Source of the DNA: Massilia sp. ST3
Lineage (GTDB): Bacteria > Pseudomonadota > Gammaproteobacteria > Burkholderiales > Burkholderiaceae_D
Assembly (NCBI RefSeq): GCF_018119405.1
Contig: NZ_JAGPWC010000031.1
Coordinates: 1 to 61,726, forward strand
DNA length: 61,726 nucleotides
Reading direction: 5' to 3'
In this document: one piece after another, positions 40,634 through 49,430 of the stretch
Numbering within the stretch: the stretch's first letter is position 1
Layout: each line of letters opens with the position of its first letter
Translations under genes and position numbers: made by a program
The notes under the pieces: model-generated
Told to the model about the DNA's origin: nothing
What the model saw: only the letters and a program-made list of their open reading frames with translations
The model's database searches: none

Positions 40634-41091
40634 ACCTGGTCGACCTGCGCCGCGACAGCGCCTCGGCCGCCCAGGTCGAGGCCCTGCTGCGCGCCTGCGA
40701 CGCGGCCTTCGTGCCGCCGCTCAGCAGGCGGGTGGCGCTCGGCGCCTATGCCGCCAAGCTTGCGGGACAGGCGCGCCTGCTCGAGGCATGGCAGGATGAG
40801 GCCTTGATCGGCCTGGTGGCGATCTACTGCAACGACCCCGGCGGCGTGGCCTATGTCAGCAATGTCAGCGTGGCGCCCGGCCATGCGCGGCGCGGCATCG
40901 CCGGCCGGCTGTTGCACGAGGCGCTCGATGTGGCGCTCCGGAGCGGCATGCGCGAAGCCGCGCTCGAGGTGGGCACGGACAACGCCGCCGCCGTCGCGCT
41001 GTACCGGAAACACGGCTTCGCCGAGGATGGCGAAGCAAACCAGGACCGCATGCTGCGCATGCGCCTGCCCCTACTACTGGAACGACCATGA
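40630..41091 (+). CDS. GNAT-family N-acetyltransferase
   Basis: A 153-aa acetyl-CoA-dependent acetyltransferase. The acetyl-CoA binding motif V-x-P-x-x-x-R-x-G-I-A is seen in VAPGHARRGIAGRLL near residues 80-94, and the C-terminal motif NAAAVALYRKHGF near 117-129 is typical. In this operon, with a sugar aminotransferase, it could acetylate the amino group of the glycan precursor (inference). It overlaps both neighbours by four bases (ATGA), indicating tight coupling. Confidence 0.85.
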   Translation: MNLVDLRRDSASAAQVEALLRACDAAFVPPLSRRVALGAYAAKLAGQARLLEAWQDEALIGLVAIYCNDPGGVAYVSNVSVAPGHARRGIAGRLLHEALDVALRSGMREAALEVGTDNAAAVALYRKHGFAEDGEANQDRMLRMRLPLLLERP

Positions 41092-41846
41092 CCAACGACC
41101 GCGACTACAACGCCGAAGCAAAAGACAGCCAGGGCCACCAGTACGCCTACGGCTTCGACTTCGATGTCATGCACCCCTACATGCTGCAGAGCTTCCAGCC
41201 CTTCTTCCGCCCCGGCAGCCTGCTGGAACTGGGCTGCTTCCAGGGTGCGCTGACGCGCCGCCTGCTGGCCCACTTCGACGACGTCACCTGCGTCGAGGCC
41301 TCGAGCGAGGCGCTGGACGCGGCGCGCGCGCTGGTCGGCGACAAGGCGACCTTCTTCCACGCGCGCTTCGAGGAGGTCCAGCTGCCGCGCCGCTACGACA
41401 ACATCGTGCTGACCCATGTGCTGGAGCACCTGGACGACGCGGTCGGCCTGCTGCGCCGGATCAACGACGAATGGCTGGCGCCGGGCGGCCGTCTGTTCCT
41501 GGTATGCCCGAACGCCAACGCGCCCTCGCGCCAGATCGCGGTCAAGATGGGCCTGATCGAGCACAACGCGGCCGTCACCCCGGCCGAGCTCGACCACGGC
41601 CACCGCCGCACCTACAGCCTCGACACGTTGGAACGCGACGCCGTCGCCGGCGGCCTGGCGGTGCGCCACCGCTCCGGCATCTTCTTCAAGGCGCTGGCCA
41701 ACTTCCAGTGGGACCGCCTGCTCCAGACCGACATCATCTCGCCGGCCTACCTGGACGGCTGCTACGCCCTGGGCCAGCACTACCCGGACCTGTGCGCCAG
41801 CATCTTCCTGCTGTGCGAGCAGGGTCCCTCGACCAAACAATCCTGA
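41088..41846 (+). CDS. Class I SAM-dependent methyltransferase
   Basis: A 252-aa Rossmann methyltransferase. SAM motif I is LLELGCFQGALTRRL near residues 43-57, with VEASSEALDAAR as motif II and IVLTHVLEHLDDAVGLLRRI as motif III/post region. This is the UbiE/Methyltransf_11-12 pattern typical of small molecules. It is translationally coupled to the acetyltransferase and lies seven bases before the OGT-like gene. O-methylation of the flagellar sugar is a plausible role. Confidence 0.85.
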   Translation: MTNDRDYNAEAKDSQGHQYAYGFDFDVMHPYMLQSFQPFFRPGSLLELGCFQGALTRRLLAHFDDVTCVEASSEALDAARALVGDKATFFHARFEEVQLPRRYDNIVLTHVLEHLDDAVGLLRRINDEWLAPGGRLFLVCPNANAPSRQIAVKMGLIEHNAAVTPAELDHGHRRTYSLDTLERDAVAGGLAVRHRSGIFFKALANFQWDRLLQTDIISPAYLDGCYALGQHYPDLCASIFLLCEQGPSTKQS

Positions 41847-41852
41847 GCCGCC

Positions 41853-44045
41853 ATGAGCAACCTCCCTGCCAGCATCACCCACCCCGAGATCGAGCAGCAC
41901 CGCAAGGCCGTGCGCAACAGCCCGCGCAACGCCCAGGCCCACGCCCTGCTCGGCCTGGCCCTGCAGCGCCACGGCATGCTGGCCGAGGCCGTGGCCAGCC
42001 AGCGCCGCGCGCTCGAGCTCGACCCCAAGCTGACCGGCCTGTACGCCGTGCTGGGCCCCGCCCTGTTCGACCTGAAGCGCTACCCGGAATCGGTCGAGAG
42101 CTACCGCCGCGCGGTGGCGCTGCAGCCGAACGAGCCCGAGCTGCGCAAGGGCCTGTCGGATGCGCTGCGCCATGCCGGCCAGCTGCCGCAGGCGCTGGAA
42201 CAGGCGCAGCAGGCGCTGGCGCTCCGCCCGGACGACCTCGACCTGCTCTTCACCCTGGCCGCCTGCCAGCACGGCATGCGCGACCATGCGGCGGCCGCCG
42301 ACACCTTCGGGCGCGTGCTGGAACTCGTGCCCGACCACGTCAATGCGCGCCTGGACCTGGGCCAGTGCCTGCTGCACCTGCACCGGCACGACGCGGCCGA
42401 AGCGGCCTATCGCGGCGTGATCGCGCGCGACCCCGGCCACGTGCGCGCCCACATCAGCCTGGGCAGCACCCTGCGCGAACTACGCCGTTTCGACGAAGCG
42501 GTCAGCTGCTTCGAACGCGCGCTGGAGCTCGATCCGCAGCACGCGGACGCGCTCTACGAACTGGGCGTGGCCCTGCAGCTGCAGGGCAAGATCGGCCCGG
42601 CCCGCGCCGTGCTGGAGCAAGGCCTGGCGCTGGCCCCCGACCATGAACTGATCCTGCGCGCGCTGGCGCACAGCTGCTTCGAGCTGGGTCAGTGGGAGCA
42701 GGCGCTGGCGCACGCGCGCCGCGGCCTGGAGGTGGCGCCCAGTCCCACCTCGCACAGCGCCATGCTGTTCATCCTCAGCCACTGCTGCAACGACGGCGCC
42801 CAGCTCACCGCCGAGCACTTCGAATTCAGCCGGCGCTGGGAGCAGCCCCTCAGCGCGCTGCGCCAGCCGCACGCCAACCCGCGCGACCCCAACAAGCGCC
42901 TGAACATCGGCATCGTCTCGGCCGACCTGTACCACCATGCGGTGACGCGCTTCATCGAGCCGATCATGTCGCTGCTGAAGGACAGCCAGCAACTGCGCCT
43001 GCACGTCTACTACAACAACACGGTCAGCGACGAGATGACCGGCCAGCTGCGCGGCTACGTGGCCGAGTGGCGCCAGATCGCCCACCTCGAGGACGACGCG
43101 GTCGAGCGCATGATCCGCGAGGACGGCATCGACATCCTGATCGACCTGAACGGCCACTCGGCGCGCAACCGCCTGGCGCTGTTCGCACGCAAGCCGGCGC
43201 CGGTGCAGGCCAGCTGGATCGGCTATGCCGGCACCACGGGCCTGGAAGCCATGGATTACTACCTGTCCGACCAGTTCCACCTGCCGGAAGGCCGCTACGA
43301 CGAGCAGTTCTCGGAAAAGATCGTGCGCCTGCCGCTGTCGGCGCCCTTCATGCCCGACCCGAACGCGCCGCCGGTGAACGACTTGCCGGCCCGGACCAAC
43401 GGCTACCTGACCTTCGCCAGCTTCCACCGCACGAGCAAGGTCAGCCGCGACGTGATCGCGCTCTGGGCCAAGCTGCTGCGCTCCCTGCCGACCTCGAAGA
43501 TGCTGCTGGGCGGCCTGCAGCAGGGCACCGACGACACCCTGCTCGGCTGGTTCGACGAGGAAGGCATCGCGCGCGAACGCCTGATCCTGCGCGAGCGCAC
43601 CACGGTGCACGGTTACCTGACCCAGCACCACGAGGTCGACATCTGCCTCAGTCCCTTCCCCTACTCCGGCTCGACCACGATCTGCCACGCGCTGTGGATG
43701 GGCGTGCCGACCCTGGCCACGATCGGCCCGACCAACCCGAGCCACTCGGCGGTCTGCTACCTGGCCCACCTGGGCCTGAGCTCCTTCATCGCCGACGACG
43801 AAGAGACCTTCCTGCGCCTGGGCGCCTTCCTGAACGAGAACCTGGACACCCTGGCCGCCCTGCGCGCCAGCATGCGCGAGCGCTTCACCAATTCGGTGGT
43901 GGGCTATCCGGGCGTGGCCGCGGCCAGCGTGGAGTACGCGCTGCGCCTGATGTGGCTGCACTGGTGCGAGGGCCAGCCGGCTGCCCCGCTACGGGTGCGC
44001 CTGTCGGACCTCACCGACGGCTCCGAACAAGGAGAAGCCCAATGA
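41853..44045 (+). CDS. TPR-OGT (GT41/SPINDLY-type) glycosyltransferase
   Basis: A 730-aa protein. The N-terminal third (about residues 10-330) is a string of around nine TPR units (for example AHALLGLALQRHGMLAEAVASQRRALELDP). The C-terminal part has the O-GlcNAc transferase fold: LNIGIVSADLYHHAVTRF near 350, IDILIDLNGHSARNR, PAPVQASWIGYAGTTG, GYLTFASFHRTSKVS, and the donor-site segment DICLSPFPYSGSTTICHALWMGVPTL near 590-615. Such enzymes modify Ser/Thr of protein substrates; the TPRs read the acceptor. Placement upstream of flagellin suggests flagellin as target. Its stop overlaps the aminotransferase start. Confidence 0.9.
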   Translation: MSNLPASITHPEIEQHRKAVRNSPRNAQAHALLGLALQRHGMLAEAVASQRRALELDPKLTGLYAVLGPALFDLKRYPESVESYRRAVALQPNEPELRKGLSDALRHAGQLPQALEQAQQALALRPDDLDLLFTLAACQHGMRDHAAAADTFGRVLELVPDHVNARLDLGQCLLHLHRHDAAEAAYRGVIARDPGHVRAHISLGSTLRELRRFDEAVSCFERALELDPQHADALYELGVALQLQGKIGPARAVLEQGLALAPDHELILRALAHSCFELGQWEQALAHARRGLEVAPSPTSHSAMLFILSHCCNDGAQLTAEHFEFSRRWEQPLSALRQPHANPRDPNKRLNIGIVSADLYHHAVTRFIEPIMSLLKDSQQLRLHVYYNNTVSDEMTGQLRGYVAEWRQIAHLEDDAVERMIREDGIDILIDLNGHSARNRLALFARKPAPVQASWIGYAGTTGLEAMDYYLSDQFHLPEGRYDEQFSEKIVRLPLSAPFMPDPNAPPVNDLPARTNGYLTFASFHRTSKVSRDVIALWAKLLRSLPTSKMLLGGLQQGTDDTLLGWFDEEGIARERLILRERTTVHGYLTQHHEVDICLSPFPYSGSTTICHALWMGVPTLATIGPTNPSHSAVCYLAHLGLSSFIADDEETFLRLGAFLNENLDTLAALRASMRERFTNSVVGYPGVAAASVEYALRLMWLHWCEGQPAAPLRVRLSDLTDGSEQGEAQ

Positions 44046-45214
44046 AGACCATCCGGACCCGCGCCGACCTGGCCGTGAACGGCGCCGCGCCGGCTTTTGA
44101 AGAACTGCTGCACGTGGGCCGGCCGAACATCGGCGACCGCGAGGCCTTCCTGCGTTATGCGAACGACATCTTCGACCGCCGCTGGCTGAGCAACGACGGC
44201 CCGCTGCTGCAGGAATTCGAGGCGCGCATCGCCGCCCACCTGGGCGTGCGCCACTGCGTCGCCATGTGCAACGGCACCATCGCGCTCGAGATCGCGATCC
44301 GGGCCATGGGCCTGCAGGGCGAGGTCATCGTGCCTTCATACACCTTCGTGGCCACCGCCCACGCGCTGCAGTGGCAGGGCATCACGCCGGTGTTCGCCGA
44401 CGTCGACCCGGCCACTCACAATATCTCGCCCGAGGCGGTGCGGCGCATGATCACCCCGCGCACCACCGGCATCATCGGGGTGCACCTGTGGGGCCGCGCG
44501 GCCCCGGTCGAGGAGCTGCAGGCGATCGCCGACGAGCACAAGCTGGGCCTGCTGTACGACGCCGCCCACGCCTTCTCGTGCACCCACCAGGGCAAGATGA
44601 TCGGCAACTTCGGCGCCTGCGAAGTGCTGAGCTTCCATGCCACCAAGTTCTTCAACAGCTTCGAGGGCGGCGCCGTGGTCACCAACGACGACGCCCTGGC
44701 CGACCGCATGCGCCTGATGCGCAACTTCGGCTTCTCGGGCCTGGACCAGGTCAGCCACCCCGGCACCAACGGCAAGATGATCGAGATCGCCGCCGCAATG
44801 GGCCTGGTCAACCTGGACGCCATCGACGAGGTGATCGCCGCCAACCGCGCCAATTACGACTGCTACCGCGCGGTGCTGGCCGATCTCCCGGGCGTGCGCC
44901 TGATCGACTACGACGCGGGCGAGCGCAACAACTACCAGTATGTGATCCTGGAGGTGGCCCCGGACTGCGCCGCCGGCCGCGACGAGATCGTCACCGCCCT
45001 GCGCGCCGAGAACATCATGGCGCGCCGCTACTTCTGGCCCGGCTGCCACAAGATGGAGCCCTACCGCTCGCTGTTCCCGCATGCCAGGCTGGTGCTGCCC
45101 GACACCGAGCGGGTCGCCGCCAGCGTGATCGTGCTGCCGACCGGGCAGACCATGGACGCGGACAAGATCGCGGTCGTGGCCCAGGTGATCCGGACCGTCA
45201 TCGGGGGCGCTTGA
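44042..45214 (+). CDS. DegT/DnrJ/EryC1/StrS-family sugar aminotransferase
   Basis: A 390-aa PLP enzyme that transfers an amino group to a nucleotide keto-sugar. The PLP lysine is in SFHATKFFNSFEGGAV (near residue 205), with the phosphate-binding GTIALEIAI near 80 and the conserved DAAHAFS near 180. The family includes VioA, FdtB, ArnB and WecE; exact position cannot be told, though VioA/FdtB-like function would fit an amino-dideoxy sugar for flagellin. It is the last gene of the modification operon, followed by a strong terminator and then flagellin. Confidence 0.9.
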   Translation: MKTIRTRADLAVNGAAPAFEELLHVGRPNIGDREAFLRYANDIFDRRWLSNDGPLLQEFEARIAAHLGVRHCVAMCNGTIALEIAIRAMGLQGEVIVPSYTFVATAHALQWQGITPVFADVDPATHNISPEAVRRMITPRTTGIIGVHLWGRAAPVEELQAIADEHKLGLLYDAAHAFSCTHQGKMIGNFGACEVLSFHATKFFNSFEGGAVVTNDDALADRMRLMRNFGFSGLDQVSHPGTNGKMIEIAAAMGLVNLDAIDEVIAANRANYDCYRAVLADLPGVRLIDYDAGERNNYQYVILEVAPDCAAGRDEIVTALRAENIMARRYFWPGCHKMEPYRSLFPHARLVLPDTERVAASVIVLPTGQTMDADKIAVVAQVIRTVIGGA

Positions 45215-45237
45215 GGTTTTCGATTTAACAATGTCTT

Positions 45238-45283
45238 GGGGCGTGGCTTCTCCACTTTAGAGGGAGCCGCGCCCTTGTTTTTT
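45238..45283 (+). terminator. Terminator between modification operon and flagellin
   Basis: GGGCG-GGCT-CTCC pairs with GGGAG-CC-CGCCC around a short loop, followed by TTGTTTTTT. It separates the modification operon from the flagellin transcript, so flagellin has its own promoter. Confidence 0.8.
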
Positions 45284-45337
45284 ATGCACGGCAAAAAATA
45301 TTTAAAAAAATTTCCGCATGGCACTTAATGCCGGACT

Positions 45338-45366
45338 TAAACCTGTCGCCTTGTACTGATGAGAGC
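45338..45366 (+). promoter_or_regulatory. Weak flagellar-type promoter candidate for flagellin
   Basis: TAAA (45338-45341) and a CTGATGA-like box (about 45356-45362) resemble sigma-28 elements, but the spacing is about two bases too short. It is listed because flagellin needs a promoter in this 220-base gap and nothing better is visible; no TGGCAC-N5-TTGC sigma-54 site is seen. Confidence 0.25.
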
Positions 45367-45438
45367 GAGTGACACACAGCAAGATAGTCCGCTCGAAACG
45401 ACATACGAACCGAATTCTTCCTAGACCAGGAGTCCAAC

Positions 45439-46290
45439 ATGCTGAGCCTGCACACCAACAACGCTGCCCTGTCGGCACAAAACTCGATCTCCCGCACCCA
45501 GAGCAACCTGTCGACCTCGATGACCCGCCTGTCGACCGGCTACCGTGTCAACTCGGCAATGGACGACGCCGCCGGCCTGCAGATCGCCAGCCGCCTGAAG
45601 GCCCAGACCTCGGGCATGACCGTGGCAATGCGCAACACCCAGAACTCGACCTCGATGCTGCAGACCGCCGAAGGCGCGCTGGACGAAGTCGGCAACATGC
45701 TGGTCCGCATGAAGGACCTGGCCACCCAGGCAGCCGACGCTTCGTCGACCGCCAGCGACAAGACCGCGATGCAGTCGGAATACGACGCACTGGGCCTGGA
45801 ACTGAAGAACATCCTGCAAAACACCACCTTCGCCGGCACCAAGCTGCTGGTCGGCGGTACCGTCGCTTCGTCGATGACCTTCCAGATCGGCGCCTCGTCG
45901 AGCGAAACCATGACCGTCAACCTGGGCGCCGACATGACCTCGATGGCCACCGACGTCGCTTCGGCCACCTCGAACTACACCACCACCGCCACCGGCGTGG
46001 AACTGACCGGCGCCGCCAACGCCACCATCGGCAAGCTGGAAACCGCGCTGAACTCGGTCAACAAGGTGCGTTCGGGCCTGGGCGCCGCGGCCAACCGTCT
46101 TGAGCACGTGTACAACAACCTGTCGAACATCAGCACCAACAGCAAGGCCGCCACCGGCCTGATCATGGACGTCGACTTCGCGACCGAAAGCGCGAACATG
46201 ACTTCCAGCCAGATGCTGCTGCAAGCCGGCACCGCGATGCTCAAGCAGTCGAACAGCATGTCCTCGATGGTCATGTCGCTCCTGCAGTAA
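45439..46290 (+). CDS. fliC: Flagellin (short, lateral type)
   Basis: At 283 aa it has the conserved D0/D1 N-terminus (LSLHTNNAALSAQNSISRTQSNLSTSMTRLSTGYRVNSAMDDAAGLQIA) and C-terminus (SALG-like helices ending MLKQSNSMSSMVMSLLQ), with only about 60 residues between. That middle part (roughly 135-190) is almost entirely Ser, Thr, Ala, Gly and Met. The size equals lateral flagellins (LafA) and is far below typical polar ones. A GGAG-containing ribosome site lies upstream. The Ser/Thr-rich middle is the expected site for O-glycosylation by the OGT-like enzyme encoded just upstream (inference). Confidence 0.95.
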   Translation: MLSLHTNNAALSAQNSISRTQSNLSTSMTRLSTGYRVNSAMDDAAGLQIASRLKAQTSGMTVAMRNTQNSTSMLQTAEGALDEVGNMLVRMKDLATQAADASSTASDKTAMQSEYDALGLELKNILQNTTFAGTKLLVGGTVASSMTFQIGASSSETMTVNLGADMTSMATDVASATSNYTTTATGVELTGAANATIGKLETALNSVNKVRSGLGAAANRLEHVYNNLSNISTNSKAATGLIMDVDFATESANMTSSQMLLQAGTAMLKQSNSMSSMVMSLLQ

Positions 46291-46326
46291 TGGCTGCCTC
46301 CCGGGCCCGTCCCGGGGTATGATCGA

Positions 46327-46359
46327 GGGCCAGCCTGAACAGGCTGGCCCTTTTTGTTT
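46327..46359 (+). terminator. Terminator of flagellin
   Basis: GGGCCAGCCT (46327-46336) and AGGCTGGCCC (46341-46350) form a perfect 10-bp stem around a 4-base loop, followed by TTTTTGTTT. Confidence 0.92.
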
Positions 46360-46381
46360 GTTGAACCATCGGTAGACTGCC

Positions 46382-47233
46382 ATGGCGAGTATCCCTTCCG
46401 TCGTCCCCCTTCTCCCTCCGCTCACGCCGCAGCTCAACGTGGGCGCGGTCGCGGCCGCGGCGCCGGTCGCCCTCACCGCCTTCGACGCCGGCGACCTGCC
46501 GCTGCCGGTGGCGCAGATGCTGTCACCCTCCCCAACGGCGCCGGCGGCGGCCGAAGCCGGTGCGGAAAGCGCCGCGATGCGCCCGGACCAGGTGTTCATG
46601 GCGCGCCAGCTGCACTTCTCGCAGGCCGACGGCCCCGCGCTGGCGGCGTCCTGGCGCGCGATGGTGCGCAATTACGGCACCCAGCTGATGAACCGCGAGC
46701 TGCGCGCCCACGCCGGCCAGCTGCCGCCGGCGGTGCTGGTGGCGAACCAGGACGGGCGCGTGCTGCGCCAGGCCGACGGCACGGTGCTGCCGGGCGACGC
46801 CTGGCGCTTCACGGTGCATGCGGGCGGCCCCAAGGACCAGCACCTGCGCGTGGTGCAGGACGGCGCCGACGCCCCGCCCGGACGGCGCAAGCGCGGCCGC
46901 GCGGCGCTCAGGCTGGAGCTGGAGCTGGCCGACGGCACGGCGGTCGTGGTGCAGGTGGAGCCGATGCCGGGCGGCGTGGCGCTGGAGTTATGCGCGCCGG
47001 ACGCGCTGGCGCTGGGCAAGCTGCGGAGCTTGCAGCCGATGCTGGACCAAGCGGTGGAACGCGCGGGACTGAAGGTGCTGCGCTGGAGTTTCCGTGACCG
47101 GCTGCCGGTGGGGCCGGCGCATGCGCGGGTGGCCGCGGGCGATGCGTCGCAGGTGCTGACGCTGCCGGTGTTCCGCGCGGCGGCGGAGCTGGCGCTGGTG
47201 CTGCCGATGGAAGAAAATTTCAGGAGCGCGTAG
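46382..47233 (+). CDS. Hypothetical protein, FliK C-terminal-like
   Basis: A 283-aa protein that I do not firmly recognise. The N-terminus is Pro/Ala-rich and low-complexity; the C-terminal half (LRLELELADGTAVVVQVEPMPGGVALELCAPDALALGKLRSLQPMLDQAVERAGLKV) resembles the compact C-terminal domain of hook-length control protein FliK. It lacks a signal peptide and starts 23 bases after the flagellin terminator, between flagellin and the converging flhA operon. A flagellar role is a context-based guess; a FliK may also begin at 61667. Confidence 0.5.
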   Translation: MASIPSVVPLLPPLTPQLNVGAVAAAAPVALTAFDAGDLPLPVAQMLSPSPTAPAAAEAGAESAAMRPDQVFMARQLHFSQADGPALAASWRAMVRNYGTQLMNRELRAHAGQLPPAVLVANQDGRVLRQADGTVLPGDAWRFTVHAGGPKDQHLRVVQDGADAPPGRRKRGRAALRLELELADGTAVVVQVEPMPGGVALELCAPDALALGKLRSLQPMLDQAVERAGLKVLRWSFRDRLPVGPAHARVAAGDASQVLTLPVFRAAAELALVLPMEENFRSA

Positions 47234-47238
47234 GGCGC

Positions 47239-47330
47239 TTGAACGCGTGGGCGGGGAACCCGCCCACCCTACAGCAAGCGCCACGTAGGGTGGACGGCTC
47301 CGCCGTCCACGCGTTCAACCGGCGCTTGCG
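47239..47330. repeat. Inverted pair of TAGGGTGG..CCACGCGTTCAA repeats
   Basis: Two related GC-rich hairpins face each other. The first (about 47239-47272) has arms GTGGGCGGG/CCCGCCCAC. The second (about 47284-47319) has arms GTGGACGG/CCGTCCAC. Both carry TAGGGTGG on one side and CGCGTTCAA on the other. Such repeats are dispersed in many environmental Proteobacteria. Here they lie between converging genes and may serve as a two-way terminator. Confidence 0.7.
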
Positions 47331-47336
47331 TACTGC

Positions 47337-49430
47337 TTAACCCACCGTCCCCACGATCGACACATCCCGGTTCTCGGGAATCTCGTTATACGACAGCACA
47401 TGCAGCCCCGGCGCGAACAGGCGGGCGTAGCGCGCCAGCAGCGGGCGCACCTGGGGCAGCACCAGCAGCAGCGGCGGCGTGTGCGCCTGCTTCATCTGCT
47501 CGCGCGCCACCGGCATGTTGATCTGCAGCTGGGACAGCAGCTGCGGGTCGATCGGGTAGTTGTCCAGCGCCACCTTGCCGCCGCCGTTCTGGCGCGCCTG
47601 GTTCAGGGAACCGAGCAGCATGTTTTCCAGTTCGGCCGACAGGTTAAAGGCCGGCATGTCCTTCTTCTTGCCGTACAGGCTGGACACGATCTGGCGCCGC
47701 AGCGCGCAGCGCACCTCGGCCGCCAGCAGGATCGGGTCCTTGGTGGTTTCCGAGCTGTCCAGCAAGGTGGTGGCGATGACCACGATGTCCTTCAGCGACA
47801 CGCTCTCGGCCAGCAGCACGCGGAACACGCGCAGCAGCTGGGTGTGGGTCAGCGCCTTGTCCAGCGCGCCGGCCAGCTTGGGCGACAAGGCGGTCAGGCG
47901 CTCCAGGATCGCCGGCACGTCCTCGTGGCGGAACAGCTCGTGCAGGTATTCGCGCACCACCTTCGAGGTGTGGGTGGCTATCGCGCTCGCCACCTCGACC
48001 ACCTGGTAGCCCAGGCCCAGCGCATGCGCCTTCTGGTCCGGGGTGATCCAGGTGATCGCCATGCCGTAGGCCGGCTCGATGCCGGGAATGCCGTCCAGCT
48101 CGCCGTAGACGTTGGGCGACGGGATCGCCATCAGGTGTTCCGGCATGACCTCGGCCTCGGCCACCACGGTGCCCGACAGGCTGATCGAATACTGCGAGGG
48201 GCGCAGGGCCAGGTCGTCGCGCACGCCGATGGCGGGCAGCAGCATGCCCATCTGCTCCGACAGGCTCTGGCGCACGCCCTTGATGCGCTTGGTGAGCGGT
48301 TCGCCCTGGGCCGCATCGATCATGCCGACCAGCTTGTAGCCCACGGCCACGGTCACCGGCTGCACGACCGGCAGCGCCTGCCAATCGAGTTCCGGCGCGC
48401 GCTCTTCGCGCAGGGCGGCTTCGATGGCGGCCACGCCGGCATTGTCCGGGGCCTTGACGCGCTTGGTCAGCTTCCAGCCGACATAGCCGACCACGCCGGC
48501 GAAGATGAAGAAGGTGAAGGTGGGCATGCCCGGCACCAGGCCGAGGATGACCATCACGCCCGCGGCGGCGAACAGCACCGCCGGCTGGGCCAGCAGCTGG
48601 CCGCCGACCTGCTTTTCCAGGTCGCCCGACTCGCCGATACGGGTCACCAGGATCGCGGCGGCGGCCGACAGCAGCAGCGCCGGGATCTGGGCCACCAGGC
48701 CGTCACCGATGGTCAGCAGCGCGTAGACCTTGAAGGCCTCGCCCATCGGCAGGCCGTGCATCAGGGCGCCGATCGCGATACCGCCGACCAGGTTGATGAT
48801 CAGGATCAGGATCGAGGCCACGGCGTCGCCGCGCACGAACTTCGAGGCGCCGTCCATGGCGCCGTAGAAGTCGGCTTCGGCCGCCACGTCCTTGCGGCGC
48901 TGGGTTGCCTGTTCCTGGTTGATCAGGCCGGCGTTCAGGTCGGCGTCGATCGCCATCTGCTTGCCCGGCAGCGCGTCCAGGGTGAAGCGCGCCGACACTT
49001 CCGAGATACGTTCCGCGCCCTTGGTCACCACGATGAAGTTGATGATCATGAGGATCACGAACACCACCAGGCCGACCACGAAGTTGCCGCCGATGACGAC
49101 GTTGGCGAAGGATTCGATCACGTGGCCGGCCGCGTCCGGGCCGTTATGGCCGTTCAGCAGGACCACGCGGGTCGAGGCCACGTTCAGCGCCAGGCGCATC
49201 AGGGTGGTGCCCAGGATCACGGTCGGGAAGACCGAGAAGTCCAGCGGCCGCTTGGCCGAGACCGAGACCAGGATCACGATCAGGGCCAGCACGATGTTGA
49301 ACGTGAACAGCACGTCCAGCAGGATCGGCGGCAGCGGCAGCATGATCATCGCCAGGAGCGCGATCAGGAACACCGGCGCGGCGAATTTCTGCCGCTTCAG
49401 CTCGCTGATGAAGGCGTTGATGGAATTCAT
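47337..49430 (-). CDS. flhA: Flagellar biosynthesis protein FlhA
   Basis: Export-gate protein of the flagellar type III secretion apparatus; 697 aa, normal length. About eight membrane helices fill residues 15-320, with the conserved loop FTLDALPGKQMAIDADLNAGLINQEQATQRRKDVAAEADFYGAMDGASKFVRGDA near 140-205. The cytoplasmic domain (about 345-690) is the chaperone and substrate docking platform. It is last in the fliM-N-P-Q-R-flhB-flhA operon and overlaps flhB by four bases. It corresponds to LfhA of lateral systems by gene order. Confidence 0.97.
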   Translation of the reverse strand: MNSINAFISELKRQKFAAPVFLIALLAMIMLPLPPILLDVLFTFNIVLALIVILVSVSAKRPLDFSVFPTVILGTTLMRLALNVASTRVVLLNGHNGPDAAGHVIESFANVVIGGNFVVGLVVFVILMIINFIVVTKGAERISEVSARFTLDALPGKQMAIDADLNAGLINQEQATQRRKDVAAEADFYGAMDGASKFVRGDAVASILILIINLVGGIAIGALMHGLPMGEAFKVYALLTIGDGLVAQIPALLLSAAAAILVTRIGESGDLEKQVGGQLLAQPAVLFAAAGVMVILGLVPGMPTFTFFIFAGVVGYVGWKLTKRVKAPDNAGVAAIEAALREERAPELDWQALPVVQPVTVAVGYKLVGMIDAAQGEPLTKRIKGVRQSLSEQMGMLLPAIGVRDDLALRPSQYSISLSGTVVAEAEVMPEHLMAIPSPNVYGELDGIPGIEPAYGMAITWITPDQKAHALGLGYQVVEVASAIATHTSKVVREYLHELFRHEDVPAILERLTALSPKLAGALDKALTHTQLLRVFRVLLAESVSLKDIVVIATTLLDSSETTKDPILLAAEVRCALRRQIVSSLYGKKKDMPAFNLSAELENMLLGSLNQARQNGGGKVALDNYPIDPQLLSQLQINMPVAREQMKQAHTPPLLLVLPQVRPLLARYARLFAPGLHVLSYNEIPENRDVSIVGTVG

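Noticed and set aside
45300..45345. Sigma-54 promoter (TGGCAC...) ahead of flagellin
   Set aside because: TGGCAC occurs at about 45319, but the -12 element TTGC is absent at the required spacing (the sequence reads GCCG).
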